This document shows positions 1-6,540 of a DNA stretch of 18,762 nt, piece by piece. The position numbers and the translations under genes are program-made. This DNA comes from CAYMPW01 sp964558505. Lineage in GTDB: Archaea > Thermoplasmatota > Thermoplasmata > Methanomassiliicoccales > Methanomethylophilaceae. The DNA is taken from contig CAZLEI010000024.1 of NCBI GenBank assembly GCA_964558505.1, forward strand, positions 1 to 18,762. The letters run 5' to 3'. Numbering within the stretch: the first letter of the stretch is position 1; each line of letters starts with the position of its first letter. Below the pieces are notes generated by a model that made no database searches, was not told where the DNA came from, and was given only the letters and a program-made list of their open reading frames with translations.

Positions 1-142
1 AAAGACATAGGTCGCACATCCACTTTCTGAATATTTATATTCTCTCACCGTACCAAATAGCCACACACCGAAAAACGGGCTCGGTCCGCCTGCCCTTCCC
101 TTCTTTGCTTCCCTGTTTCACCGACTGTCCCGTTATATTAGA
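1..142. other. Non-coding upstream region with small AT palindrome
   Basis: No gene is seen here. A perfect 14-bp palindrome (GAATAT-TT-ATATTC) lies at 29-42 and could be a TATA element on either strand, for example for a gene leaving the window to the left. A strongly pyrimidine-rich tract at about 87-120 would give a T/C-rich transcript on the plus strand, as at archaeal U-tract terminators, but this is inference. Confidence 0.3.
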
Positions 143-150
143 TTATAAAT
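143..150 (+). promoter_or_regulatory. TATA box of the PC4-like gene
   Basis: The AT-rich octamer TTATAAAT sits about 40 bp before the ATG at 189. That leaves a short leader holding the Shine-Dalgarno-like AAAGGGAG at 173-180. A second AT-rich element at 133-140 is an alternative. Confidence 0.5.
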
Positions 151-188
151 AGTAAGGCATCATCACGATCAGAAAGGGAGAATACGAC

Positions 189-413
189 ATGGCAGTCGAG
201 TTCAAATACGAAGTCGTGGAGAAGATCGCGGTCCTCTCCGAATCATCGAAAGGCTGGACGAAAGAGCTCAATCTCATCAAGTGGAACGACAGGGACCCCA
301 AGTACGACATAAGGGAATGGTCCCCCGACGGAAGCAAGATGGGCAAGGGCATAACGCTCTCCGACGAAGAGGTCTCCATGCTGAAGAGGGCCCTGGATCA
401 GAGGGACATCTGA
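189..413 (+). CDS. YdbC/PC4-like ssDNA-binding transcriptional coactivator family protein
   Basis: This 74-residue protein resembles the bacterial/archaeal YdbC group of PC4 (p15) coactivator-like proteins, which fold as small dimeric beta-sheet modules that bind single-stranded DNA or RNA. The family pattern is visible: an N-terminal FKYEVVEKIAVLSE strand region, the conserved GWTKELNLIKWN block (residues 22-33), KYDIREWSPDG, and GKGITLSDEE before a C-terminal helix. The length matches a stand-alone family member. The ATG is preceded by a good Shine-Dalgarno (AAAGGGAG, about 8 nt away) and a TATA box. It appears monocistronic, since a perfect 8-bp GC hairpin starts 5 bp after the stop. The exact role (transcription, repair or RNA chaperone) cannot be read from sequence. 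Confidence 0.85.
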   Translation: MAVEFKYEVVEKIAVLSESSKGWTKELNLIKWNDRDPKYDIREWSPDGSKMGKGITLSDEEVSMLKRALDQRDI

Positions 414-418
414 TGTCA

Positions 419-440
419 GGGCGGGGCATCGTCCCCGCCC
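419..440 (+). terminator. GC-rich hairpin after the PC4-like gene
   Basis: GGGCGGGG (419-426) pairs perfectly with CCCCGCCC (433-440) over a 6-nt loop. There is no T-run directly after it, so it could be a 3'-end stabilising or processing structure rather than a terminator. Confidence 0.45.
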
Positions 441-468
441 CAACCATTTCCATAACGAATGTGATATT

Positions 469-1380
469 TTGCCCGTCGCAAGACTGGATTACTTGGAACA
501 TTTCCTCTCGGACACGGACTTCGTCATGTCCGGGCGCAGGGGCGCCATCTCCGACGACAAATGGCTCGTCAACAACTACGACCCGGAATTCGCCGGCATC
601 GTCATAAAGTACCTCCGCTGCGACGACGAGCGCGTGCGCAGGGAGACCGTCATGCTGCTCGGCGAGGTGCGCGAACGCGCAGCCCTCGACGAGGTCCGCA
701 GGATGCGCACGGAGGACAAGGAGAAGGTCCGCATGGCCTGTCTGGGATATCTTGCCTCGGTGCAGGAGGCCGATACCGCCGTGCCGGACCTCATGGACAT
801 CCTGGAGCACAAGCGCGGGAAGGAGTTCTCCGCGGCCGCAGTCAGGATGCGCGCGGTCGCCCGCGCCGAGGACGTCCCCCGCCTCAGGAGGATCTACGGG
901 CAGGTCGAGGACGGCATGCGCTCGGAGATCAGGGAAGTGCTCGACGCCGTGGTCAAGAGGAACCCCGAGATGGCGCCGAAGCGCGATCTGATCCTCTCGG
1001 TCCCCGTCTACCCGGACGAGGCCGCCTTCGACCGTTTCCTGACCAAGAGCACGGACTACCTCGACGTCAGGTACCGCCGCAGTGTGCTCCCCCTTTCCGT
1101 CATGGGCAGGGAGACCTACAACAACGTCGCGCGGGCCATGCGGAGCATGCGCATACGCCTGTACAACGAGTATGACAACCTGCAGCTGTACGACATGGAC
1201 AAGAAGGACCGCAGCGAAGAGCTCGCCGCTATGATCGCGTGGGCGTCCGCGGACCTCGCCAAGAAGAAGGTCGACGGCGATTCTCACGGGAAGGACGATC
1301 ACAGATGCCCCCGGTGCGGGGAGCTCATGGTCTCCTACAAGGGCCTTTGGTCCTGCACGAGATGCGGCAGCCCCGAATGA
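469..1380 (+). CDS. HEAT-repeat protein with C-terminal zinc ribbon
   Basis: About 303 residues. The N-terminal half (roughly 25-180) is alpha-helical with HEAT-like repeats, for example around DDERVRRETVMLLGEVRERA and EKVRMACLGYLASV, which normally form a protein-binding solenoid. The C-terminus ends in a four-cysteine zinc ribbon (C280, C283, C296, C299; CPRC...CTRC). No catalytic motif is visible. The start is uncertain: the frame opens with a TTG at 469 without a clear ribosome site, and the first in-frame ATG is at 526 (residue 20). I kept TTG because residues 5-18 (RLDYLEHFLSDTDF) look like ordinary coding sequence. It follows the PC4-like gene by 55 bp with a hairpin between. Partner and function are unknown. 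Confidence 0.75.
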   Translation: MPVARLDYLEHFLSDTDFVMSGRRGAISDDKWLVNNYDPEFAGIVIKYLRCDDERVRRETVMLLGEVRERAALDEVRRMRTEDKEKVRMACLGYLASVQEADTAVPDLMDILEHKRGKEFSAAAVRMRAVARAEDVPRLRRIYGQVEDGMRSEIREVLDAVVKRNPEMAPKRDLILSVPVYPDEAAFDRFLTKSTDYLDVRYRRSVLPLSVMGRETYNNVARAMRSMRIRLYNEYDNLQLYDMDKKDRSEELAAMIAWASADLAKKKVDGDSHGKDDHRCPRCGELMVSYKGLWSCTRCGSPE

Positions 1381-1412
1381 CGTCCGTCCCGGCTGGGCGT
1401 TGGATGCAAGCC

Positions 1413-1420
1413 TTTATAAA
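1413..1420 (+). promoter_or_regulatory. TATA box of the zinc-ribbon gene
   Basis: TTTATAAA is a near-ideal archaeal TATA box. Transcription would start near 1440-1445, leaving a long leader of about 80 nt before the ATG at 1525. Confidence 0.6.
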
Positions 1421-1524
1421 CCCCTTGCGGATAGGTGGGATTAGGCATTCATAGTATCGTCCTGCACCGTTAGCAATTAATGTGAGTAAGGGGAATATAG
1501 AGAATACCGAAAAGAGGAATAAAA

Positions 1525-1731
1525 ATGGCTTACGGACAAGGAAGCGGAAACGGCGGCAGGAGCAACTACAGGGACAGGGACGCCCCCAGGGAATTCTTCA
1601 AGGCAACCTGCTCTGACTGCGGTGCAGAGTGCGAAGTGCCCTTCAAACCCACCCAGGGACGCCCCGTTTACTGCAGGGACTGCTTCAAGAAGCACTCGCC
1701 CCCCAGAGACGACACCAGGCGCAGGTACTAA
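1525..1731 (+). CDS. Small CxxC-x17-CxxC zinc-binding protein
   Basis: This 68-residue basic protein has cysteines at 29, 32, 50 and 53 in the exact spacing CxxC-x17-CxxC, a known small zinc-ribbon family found in archaea and some bacteria. A glycine/serine/arginine-rich head (GQGSGNGGRSNYRDRD) precedes the ribbon and an Arg-rich tail follows, which suggests RNA or DNA contact. The ATG has a GAGG Shine-Dalgarno at 1514-1517 and a strong TATA box at 1413 with an unusually long leader. T-rich sequence follows the stop (about 1742-1778), as at archaeal termination sites. The molecular role of the family is not established to my knowledge. Confidence 0.85.
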   Translation: MAYGQGSGNGGRSNYRDRDAPREFFKATCSDCGAECEVPFKPTQGRPVYCRDCFKKHSPPRDDTRRRY

Positions 1732-1900
1732 ACCTGAACCTACGTTCTCAAAAACTATTTCCCCTAACCCTTTACTTTTGCGATACCGGTTGCATCGTTG
1801 CACCATGTTGTTTCGGATCGGTTCGATCTCGCTGTGATGAACATATCGACAGCCGATGCTCGTCATGCACGGCCATCCTGCCGTAGCTTGGAAAATTACC

Positions 1901-1922
1901 GCCCGGCGAAAGACCGCCGGGC
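1901..1922 (-). terminator. GC-rich hairpin after the PNPOx-like gene
   Basis: GCCCGGCG (1901-1908) pairs with CGCCGGGC (1915-1922) over a 6-nt loop. Read on the minus strand it lies 15 bp after the stop of the flavoprotein gene and is preceded by a run of seven T, so termination may occur before or within it. Confidence 0.45.
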
Positions 1923-1937
1923 TGTGTAAAAAAAGGA

Positions 1938-2336
1938 TTATGCGATCTTCTGACCGGCGGTCGGACCGGCGCTCTCGTCGAAGACGGAGCAGACGTCGAA
2001 CACCCACACGGCGTTCGCATGGAGTTTCATGGCGGCGAGCTTCGCATTCATGCCGTCGAGCATCGGACCGCTCGACTCGCGGCTCTTCACCTTGCCATGG
2101 ATCTCGTAGGCCTTCATGCCTGCGCAGACCATGATCGCGATCTTGCTGTTCTCCTTCATGTTGGAGGCCGAGACCTTCATGAGGATCTCGCCCACGACGA
2201 CCACATCGGGCTTGGGGGCCACGATGGAACCGCAGACGATAGCATGAGGGCGCCCGTCGGCGGATGCCGTCACAAGCGTCTTGACGGCTTCAGGGCGGTT
2301 CATAAGCTCCAATACATCTTTGGGTATCATTACCAT
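1938..2336 (-). CDS. Pyridoxamine 5'-phosphate oxidase-like FMN-binding protein
   Basis: 132 residues, the usual length of a single split-barrel PNPOx-like domain. These proteins bind FMN or a related flavin (F420 in some archaeal relatives) as dimers. The pattern fits: an N-terminal helix (PKDVLELMNRPEAVKTLVT), the strand TASADGRPHAIVCGSIV, then VVVGEILMKVSASNMKENSKIAIMV and the YEIHGKVK strand. Substrate and cofactor cannot be told apart here. ATGs at 2336 and 2330 are both possible, with no strong Shine-Dalgarno, but a clear TATA box (2373-2383) lies 40 bp upstream. Monocistronic, convergent with the zinc-ribbon gene. Confidence 0.8.
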   Translation of the reverse strand: MVMIPKDVLELMNRPEAVKTLVTASADGRPHAIVCGSIVAPKPDVVVVGEILMKVSASNMKENSKIAIMVCAGMKAYEIHGKVKSRESSGPMLDGMNAKLAAMKLHANAVWVFDVCSVFDESAGPTAGQKIA

Positions 2337-2370
2337 TTCAATGCACCACTGAATAATATCAGAGTATTGG

Positions 2371-2387
2371 CCCTATATAAATTAGGG
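2371..2387 (-). promoter_or_regulatory. TATA box inside a small dyad, PNPOx-like gene
   Basis: On the minus strand AATTTATATAG (2373-2383) is a good TATA box for the flavoprotein gene. It is framed by CCCTA (2371-2375) and TAGGG (2383-2387), so the box sits in a 17-bp imperfect dyad that could be an operator. Confidence 0.45.
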
Positions 2388-2530
2388 TCCTGCAGCATCC
2401 CGTGTCGGATGCGGGCACGCAGAAAGATGCAGACCCTTCTTCGAAACATCCGCGCGGCGAAGTTCCCGCGCGCTCCGTCAGATGACCTGGGCTGAATGAC
2501 GCCCGCAGCGGGGCGGATTGGAAAAGAACA

Positions 2531-2546
2531 TGCGCCCGGAGGCGCA
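2531..2546 (-). terminator. Hairpin plus T-rich tail after the 35-residue ORF
   Basis: TGCGCC and GGCGCA pair over a 4-nt loop. On the minus strand the hairpin lies 4 bp after the small ORF's stop and is followed by TGTTCTTTTCC, a terminator-like arrangement. Confidence 0.45.
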
Positions 2547-2550
2547 GGGC

Positions 2551-2658
2551 TCATTCGTCCTTGGGTTTCTTGTTCCACATGTTGTATGCCGCGAGGCAGA
2601 TGAAGTAGATCCCCATGCACGCGAAGAGCGCGACGAAATCGATGATGTTGACATCCAT
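2551..2658 (-). CDS. Predicted 35-residue single-pass membrane peptide
   Basis: This short frame starts with ATG at 2658 and stops at 2551-2553. It has a strongly hydrophobic core (IIDFVALFACMGIYFICLAA, residues 5-24), then aromatic/polar residues and a charged tail (NKKPKDE), typical of a single membrane helix with a positively charged cytoplasmic end. It lies 25 bp after the stop of the PAS gene on the same strand. A TATA-like CATAAATA lies about 25 bp before the ATG, and a hairpin with T-rich tail follows. Two cysteines (14 and 21) fall in the helix. No family recognised. Small size makes the call uncertain, but hydrophobic pattern, start context and terminator agree. Confidence 0.55.
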   Translation of the reverse strand: MDVNIIDFVALFACMGIYFICLAAYNMWNKKPKDE

Positions 2659-2683
2659 GCTATCCCGTATCCTGCATCCGTAT

Positions 2684-3067
2684 TTATGGGTTGGCCGACC
2701 TTCCCTCGCAGGGGCAGACCCTCTTCAGATGCTGGACCACCATCTTCATCTCGCCGTCCCTGTAGACCGGGATGGATGTGCACATGTAATTCTCCTTCAG
2801 AGCGGGGAACGACCGCAGGGACTTGCTCTTGACCGGGGCGCCGGCCATGTGCGCCACCGCGCAGTCCTCGCAACAGCAGGACCTGCCGAGTATCCTGTAG
2901 CACTTCTTCCCCATGACCTCCGACAGCCCCATGCCCAACTCCTTCAATCCGGCACGGTTGATCCACACGACGGTGTGGTTCGAGTCGTGGATTATGATTA
3001 TGTCGTCGATCTCGTCGAGAATTATATTGAGCACAGCATCCGTGTAGTCGCTTAGGTCCTCATCCAT
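2684..3067 (-). CDS. PAS-domain protein with cysteine cluster
   Basis: 127 residues making up essentially one PAS domain and nothing else. Features are the DIIIIHDSNHTVVWINRAGLKELGM start, GKKCYRILGR, a Cys-rich turn CCCEDC (about residues 64-69), and the closing strands (PVYRDGEMKMVVQHLKRV). A second CPC sequence lies near the C-terminus. PAS domains sense light, redox, gas or ligands, and the extra cysteines could bind a metal, Fe-S cluster or form a redox disulfide (inference). No output domain is present, so it would act on a partner. TATA box at 3100-3107 and a GGTGA Shine-Dalgarno support the start at 3067. It is divergent from the reductase gene, and the small membrane peptide follows. 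Confidence 0.75.
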   Translation of the reverse strand: MDEDLSDYTDAVLNIILDEIDDIIIIHDSNHTVVWINRAGLKELGMGLSEVMGKKCYRILGRSCCCEDCAVAHMAGAPVKSKSLRSFPALKENYMCTSIPVYRDGEMKMVVQHLKRVCPCEGRSANP

Positions 3068-3099
3068 GCCTTCACCGGACCGTACACCGCGTTACGGAT

Positions 3100-3107
3100 T
3101 ATTATAA
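3100..3107 (-). promoter_or_regulatory. TATA box of the PAS gene
   Basis: TTATAATA on the minus strand, 33-40 bp before the ATG, leaving a short leader with the GGTGA ribosome site. Confidence 0.5.
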
Positions 3108-3150
3108 CCGCGCACAGCCATCGGGCATCGTCGGTTTTCGAAGTGATTCC

Positions 3151-3194
3151 TTCGAAAAACGCAGGCATTCATCGCAATGCCCTGATTTTTCGAA
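3151..3194. repeat. Long imperfect inverted repeat between divergent promoters
   Basis: TTCGAAAAA (3151-3159) pairs perfectly with TTTTTCGAA (3186-3194). Inside it, CAGGCATT (3162-3169) pairs with AATGCC(C)TG (3176-3184) with one bulged base, over a 6-nt centre. A further TTTTCGAA stands at 3135-3142. The dyad lies between the TATA boxes of the PAS gene and the reductase, where a shared operator would be expected. Confidence 0.65.
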
Positions 3195-3211
3195 GAAGGG
3201 CATGGAATTTA

Positions 3212-3219
3212 TTTTATAT
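3212..3219 (+). promoter_or_regulatory. TATA box of the reductase gene
   Basis: TTTTATAT centred about 27 bp before the ATG at 3243, so the transcript is predicted to be leaderless or nearly so. Confidence 0.55.
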
Positions 3220-3242
3220 ACTGAAACGCTAACCCGCGAAAG

Positions 3243-4181
3243 ATGAGCTACGATATTATCATTATCGGAGCGGGCCCGGGCGGACTCACAGCAGGGATAT
3301 ACGCCAGGTCCAAGATGATGAAGACCCTCATAGTCGACGCAGGCGTCGTGGGCGGCCAGCTGGTCAGCCTCTATCCCGAGAAGGGCATACACAACTACCC
3401 CGGGTTCGAGAGCATCCAGGCGCGCAAGCTATCCGACAAGCTCTACGCCCAGGCGGAGTCGATGGAATGCGAGATCCACGAGCACGAGAAGGCCGTGGAC
3501 ATCCTGGACGGCGACGAGGAGCTCATCGTCACCACCTGCAACGGCAAGGAGTACCACACCAAATCCGTGGTCGTCGCCATCGGCATGGGCATGTTCAAGC
3601 CCAGGCGCATGGAATGCGCCGGGGAGACGGAGCTGGAGGGCAAGGGTCTCACGTACGTGCTGCCCCTGAAGGAGAACCTCGTCGGGAAGAAGACCGTCGT
3701 GTTCGGCGGCGGGAACAGCGCCATCGAGATGGCGCTCATCGCCGACAGCGTCACCGATGCGAAGATCGTCCACCGCAGGGCGGAGTTCAGGGCGGACGAG
3801 AGCAACGTGGAGAGCCTGAAGGACAGCACCATAGAGTGCATCATGAAGGCGGACGTGGTGTCGTTCAACGGCAAGGAGAAGCTGGAATCCGTGACGCTCA
3901 AGAAGGATGACGGGCTCATCGAGATCCCGGCCGACCTCGCGGTCATCAACATCGGCATATCCTCGGACCTGGACGACATCCGCAAATGGGGGCTGGAGCT
4001 CACCGACAGCGGCCTCGTGAAGGTCGGTTTCGACATGAGCACATCCCGGAACGGCGTGTTCGCCTGCGGGGATGTGGTCGACTACGAAGGGAAGTACAAG
4101 CAGATCGTGACCGCCTGCGGAGAAGCCGGCACGGCCGCGGTCGCGGCGTACAAGTTCGTCAAGAAGCCGTATTGGGCATGA
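3243..4181 (+). CDS. Thioredoxin-reductase-like ferredoxin/flavodoxin-NADP reductase
   Basis: 312 residues with two Rossmann nucleotide sites: FAD motif GAGPGG (9-14), NADPH motif GGGNSA (155-160) and the C-terminal FAD motif FACGDVVD (273-280). HRRAEFRA (177-184) carries the arginines that normally select NADPH. The protein resembles low-molecular-weight thioredoxin reductase, but the redox CxxC expected near residue 135 is absent and no CxxC occurs anywhere. GKGLTYVLPLKE there matches the YumC-type ferredoxin-NADP reductases instead. The likely reaction is electron exchange between NADP(H) and ferredoxin or flavodoxin. A ferredoxin gene lies 900 bp away and is a plausible partner. Divergent from the PAS gene across a long inverted repeat; tandem hairpins follow the stop. 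Confidence 0.85.
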   Translation: MSYDIIIIGAGPGGLTAGIYARSKMMKTLIVDAGVVGGQLVSLYPEKGIHNYPGFESIQARKLSDKLYAQAESMECEIHEHEKAVDILDGDEELIVTTCNGKEYHTKSVVVAIGMGMFKPRRMECAGETELEGKGLTYVLPLKENLVGKKTVVFGGGNSAIEMALIADSVTDAKIVHRRAEFRADESNVESLKDSTIECIMKADVVSFNGKEKLESVTLKKDDGLIEIPADLAVINIGISSDLDDIRKWGLELTDSGLVKVGFDMSTSRNGVFACGDVVDYEGKYKQIVTACGEAGTAAVAAYKFVKKPYWA

Positions 4182-4194
4182 TCTTTTGAAGACG

Positions 4195-4236
4195 TTCCAC
4201 CCGGGCACCGTCCGGGTGGAAGGGGGCCTTGGCCCC
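4195..4236 (+). terminator. Tandem GC hairpins after the reductase gene
   Basis: Hairpin 1: TTCCACCCGG (4195-4204) with CCGGGTGGAA (4212-4221), a perfect 10-bp stem. Hairpin 2: GGGGC (4223-4227) with GCCCC (4232-4236), followed by GTTT. They separate two convergent genes and may serve both. Confidence 0.55.
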
Positions 4237-4249
4237 GTTTCACATGCAC

Positions 4250-5014
4250 TCAGGAGAGTGCGGCCAGGAACGCCTGGGCGTTGGACACCAGCTCGGACTG
4301 GGTCGCCTTGGCGGTGTAATCCTCGATGCCGAACACCACGTTGCCGGTCTGGGCAAGCACCGCACCCGTCGATATGCCGCCGATGATCAGGTCGACATGG
4401 TAGCAGAGGTCGATCCCGGCCACCGATATCTGGGTCACCTTGTACATCCCGCTCCCCTTCATCATCTCTATCGAGTTGGTCAGGTGGCTCTTCGCCGCGG
4501 CCTCGCTCGACAGCACCGTCATCGGGACCTCCGTCATCAGGATGGAGCCCGACATGCTCTTGGCGTCGGCCGTCTCGCCGTTGCCGGTCACCGTGTACGC
4601 CCTGGACATCGTCCCGGAGAGGGATTTGACCGCCTGGGTCAGCTTCTCCTTCGCATTGAAATCGTATATCCGGTCCGCAGGGTCGCCCGACTCCTCCGTC
4701 CACACGGCGTAGAGCGAGTCCACCCCGTTCAAGATGGATCCGGGATAGTACATGTCCCCGGAACCGTCCGCCGCGGTGTTCCAGCCCGCGAAATCGTATC
4801 CTTCGAGATAGAACATCGACCATTCCGCGTCGATGTCCTCGGACACGACCATCTCGCCGGGCCCGGAGCCCGTGTTGGAGTAGTACTTCACACTGCTGTC
4901 CGGGTCGGGAGCATTGTTCGCAGAAGCATACAGCCCGGCCCCCGCCAGCGCGACGAGGACGGCCACCAGGAACGCCAGCATCGGCGCCCCCATGCCTTTG
5001 GTATCAGCATTCAT
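4250..5014 (-). CDS. Secreted/membrane-anchored protein with one InlB-type (Listeria-Bacteroides) repeat
   Basis: 254 residues. After a short charged head comes one hydrophobic segment (about residues 10-30, MLAFLVAVLVALAGAGLYAS), a signal anchor or uncleaved signal. Residues 42-107 form one InlB B-repeat-like beta module ending in GYDFAGWNTAADGSG...LYAVW, widespread in gut archaeal and bacterial surface proteins. The rest (about 115-254) is an unrecognised domain with no catalytic motif seen. The protein probably faces the outside, held by its N-terminal helix. A TATA element (5036-5043) lies about 25 bp before the ATG, suggesting a leaderless mRNA. Convergent with the reductase gene. Adhesion or host contact is only a family-based guess. 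Confidence 0.75.
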   Translation of the reverse strand: MNADTKGMGAPMLAFLVAVLVALAGAGLYASANNAPDPDSSVKYYSNTGSGPGEMVVSEDIDAEWSMFYLEGYDFAGWNTAADGSGDMYYPGSILNGVDSLYAVWTEESGDPADRIYDFNAKEKLTQAVKSLSGTMSRAYTVTGNGETADAKSMSGSILMTEVPMTVLSSEAAAKSHLTNSIEMMKGSGMYKVTQISVAGIDLCYHVDLIIGGISTGAVLAQTGNVVFGIEDYTAKATQSELVSNAQAFLAALS

Positions 5015-5035
5015 GGATATGTAATCTGAAGGGCG

Positions 5036-5043
5036 TTTAAAAA
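5036..5043 (-). promoter_or_regulatory. TATA box of the InlB-repeat protein gene
   Basis: TTTTTAAA on the minus strand, about 25 bp before the ATG at 5014; fits leaderless initiation. Confidence 0.45.
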
Positions 5044-5070
5044 GACACTCGCCCGGAAAATCGTTTATAA

Positions 5071-5085
5071 GGGGCTTTGCGCCCC
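5071..5085 (-). terminator. Hairpin after the ferredoxin gene
   Basis: GGGGC (5071-5075) and GCCCC (5081-5085) pair over a 5-nt loop, 11 bp beyond the ferredoxin stop. Short stem, so modest support. Confidence 0.4.
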
Positions 5086-5096
5086 GAAGGTATTTA

Positions 5097-5261
5097 TCAA
5101 TCGGTCATCGCGTTCGTCGGGCACTCGTCCACGCAGGCTCCGCACTCGACGCATTTGTCATAATCTATGACGGCGATGTCTCCGACCGTTATCGCATCGG
5201 AGGGGCACACATCGGCGCAGGCTCCGCAGGCTGTGCATTTATCAGCATTGACTGTTGGCAT
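5097..5261 (-). CDS. 2[4Fe-4S] ferredoxin
   Basis: 54 residues containing two classical cluster motifs: CTACGACADVCP (C9, C12, C15, C19) and CVECGACVDECP (C37, C40, C43, C47). All eight ligands are present and the size is that of clostridial-type bacterial/archaeal ferredoxins. It is a low-potential soluble electron carrier, in methanogens typically linked to hydrogenase, heterodisulfide reductase or NADP reductase. The longer in-frame extension upstream is rejected: the ATG at 5261 has a GAGGT Shine-Dalgarno 8 nt before it and a TATA box at 5296-5303, both lying inside that extension. The nearby ferredoxin-NADP reductase-like gene is a possible partner. Confidence 0.93.
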   Translation of the reverse strand: MPTVNADKCTACGACADVCPSDAITVGDIAVIDYDKCVECGACVDECPTNAMTD

Positions 5262-5295
5262 TTGGTTTACCTCTTGAAAGGCAGATGCACGAGGA

Positions 5296-5303
5296 TTATA
5301 TTT
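5296..5303 (-). promoter_or_regulatory. TATA box of the ferredoxin gene
   Basis: AAATATAA on the minus strand, 35-42 bp before the ATG, giving a short leader with a GAGGT ribosome site. Confidence 0.5.
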
Positions 5304-5407
5304 CAAATATTGGTTCTCCGGGACCTCGACGGAGTGCATGGGGACCGACCGATCGCTCCCCTTCCGAGGCCCCGTCCGGTATGCGGCATGCCCGCGGCTG
5401 CGAGCGG

Positions 5408-5415
5408 CTTTTATC
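5408..5415 (+). promoter_or_regulatory. TATA box of the amidohydrolase gene
   Basis: CTTTTATC about 26 bp before the ATG at 5438; suggests a leaderless transcript. Confidence 0.4.
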
Positions 5416-5437
5416 GTAGAATCCCCATGGTCCGCGC

Positions 5438-6475
5438 ATGGATTACCTGTCCGGCCACATATACGTCCGCGGTGGGTTCGTGCGCGGATACGTCGGCGTC
5501 GCGGACGGCATCGTCGCCGAGGTCTCGGAGGGCAGATGCCCGGAGCCCCCGGTCGCATCCGGGATCGTCGTGCCCGGACTGGTCAACGGCCACACCCACG
5601 CGGCGGACGGCGGGCTCGAGGTCCCGCCGGGCATATCCCTCGAGGACCTGGTCGCACCGCCGGACGGCCTGAAGCACAGGTACCTGCGGGAGACCCCGCC
5701 CGACATCCTCGGGAAGTCCATGAGGACGTTCGCCGGGCAGTCGGCGTCGTACGGGTCGTCGTCCTTCGTGGATTTCCGCGAGGGCGGCGAGGAAGGCTGC
5801 CGCCTGCTCAGGGCGGCCGCCCCCGAGGCCGTGATACTCGGCCGCCCTGTCTCGCCCGTGTTCGACGCGTCGGAGGTCGACGGCATACTGGATGTCGCGG
5901 ACGGGATCGGCATCCCCAGCATCACCGACGTGCCGGCCGCCTACTGCGAGGCCGTCGCGGACGCGGTCAGGGGCCGCGGGAAGCTCCTCGGGATCCACGT
6001 GAGCGAGCGCAGGCGCGAGGACATCGACCAGGTGCTCTCGCTGGACCCGTCGTTCGTCGTACACATGACCGCCGCCGAGGACGGCGACATCCTCAAATGC
6101 GCCGAGGCGGAGGTCCCGATCGTCCTGTGCCCCCGTTCCAACGCCTGCTTCGGCAGGGTCCCTCCAGCGGACAGGATGCTGGACCTCGGCGCGGACATCG
6201 CCCTCGGGACCGACAACGCCATGCTCTGCAGTCCCGACATGCGGGCCGAGGCCGCCGCGCTCAGGGACATCCTCTCGTCCCGCGGCCGGGACCCGCGGAC
6301 GGCGGCATCCGCACTGCTGGACGGAGGGCGGAAGATATTATATCGCCAGATGGAGATACACATCACCATAGGCGCGAGAGCGGATCTGACGATCCTCCCG
6401 GACCTGACAGGCGATCCCTTGGCGGACGTCTCGGATCCGAGATCTGGCGCCCGTCGCTACACGTGCCCGCGGTGA
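5438..6475 (+). CDS. Amidohydrolase-family metal-dependent hydrolase (chlorohydrolase/deaminase-like)
   Basis: 345 residues of the metal-dependent TIM-barrel amidohydrolase superfamily. Metal and catalytic residues visible: HTH (H52, H54) in VNGHTHAAD, H187 in GIHVSE, H209 in VVHMT, and D259 in LGTDN. CPRSN (231-235) and the small N-terminal beta sandwich place it with the cytosine deaminase/SAH deaminase/chlorohydrolase group, which remove amino or other groups from purine, pyrimidine or triazine rings. The substrate is not readable. A shorter protein than many in the group (often over 400 residues) and with an unusual C-terminal tail. First of an apparent run amidohydrolase-uspA-CBS-glyS on the same strand, 65 bp ahead of uspA. 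Confidence 0.8.
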   Translation: MDYLSGHIYVRGGFVRGYVGVADGIVAEVSEGRCPEPPVASGIVVPGLVNGHTHAADGGLEVPPGISLEDLVAPPDGLKHRYLRETPPDILGKSMRTFAGQSASYGSSSFVDFREGGEEGCRLLRAAAPEAVILGRPVSPVFDASEVDGILDVADGIGIPSITDVPAAYCEAVADAVRGRGKLLGIHVSERRREDIDQVLSLDPSFVVHMTAAEDGDILKCAEAEVPIVLCPRSNACFGRVPPADRMLDLGADIALGTDNAMLCSPDMRAEAAALRDILSSRGRDPRTAASALLDGGRKILYRQMEIHITIGARADLTILPDLTGDPLADVSDPRSGARRYTCPR

Positions 6476-6540
6476 GCGGCCACCGGTCCCGAGAGGCCGG
6501 GGCCCCCGCCCGCGCAGTGCGGAGCAACCGAGGGAGAAAA

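Noticed and set aside
1834..1895. C/D box guide RNA
   Set aside because: A C box-like GTGATGA is present, but no CTGA D or D' box follows at a proper distance.
3243..4181. Thioredoxin reductase
   Set aside because: The fold matches, but the active-site CxxC is missing and the local sequence fits ferredoxin-NADP reductases of the YumC type.
5262..5558. Extended ferredoxin precursor on the minus strand
   Set aside because: The extension is Arg/Pro-rich and contains the TATA box and ribosome site used by the ATG at 5261.
5338..6540. N-terminal extension of UspA
   Set aside because: It overlaps the amidohydrolase in another frame and gives an Arg/Gly/Pro-rich shadow; the ATG at 6541 has a good ribosome site and matches the family length.
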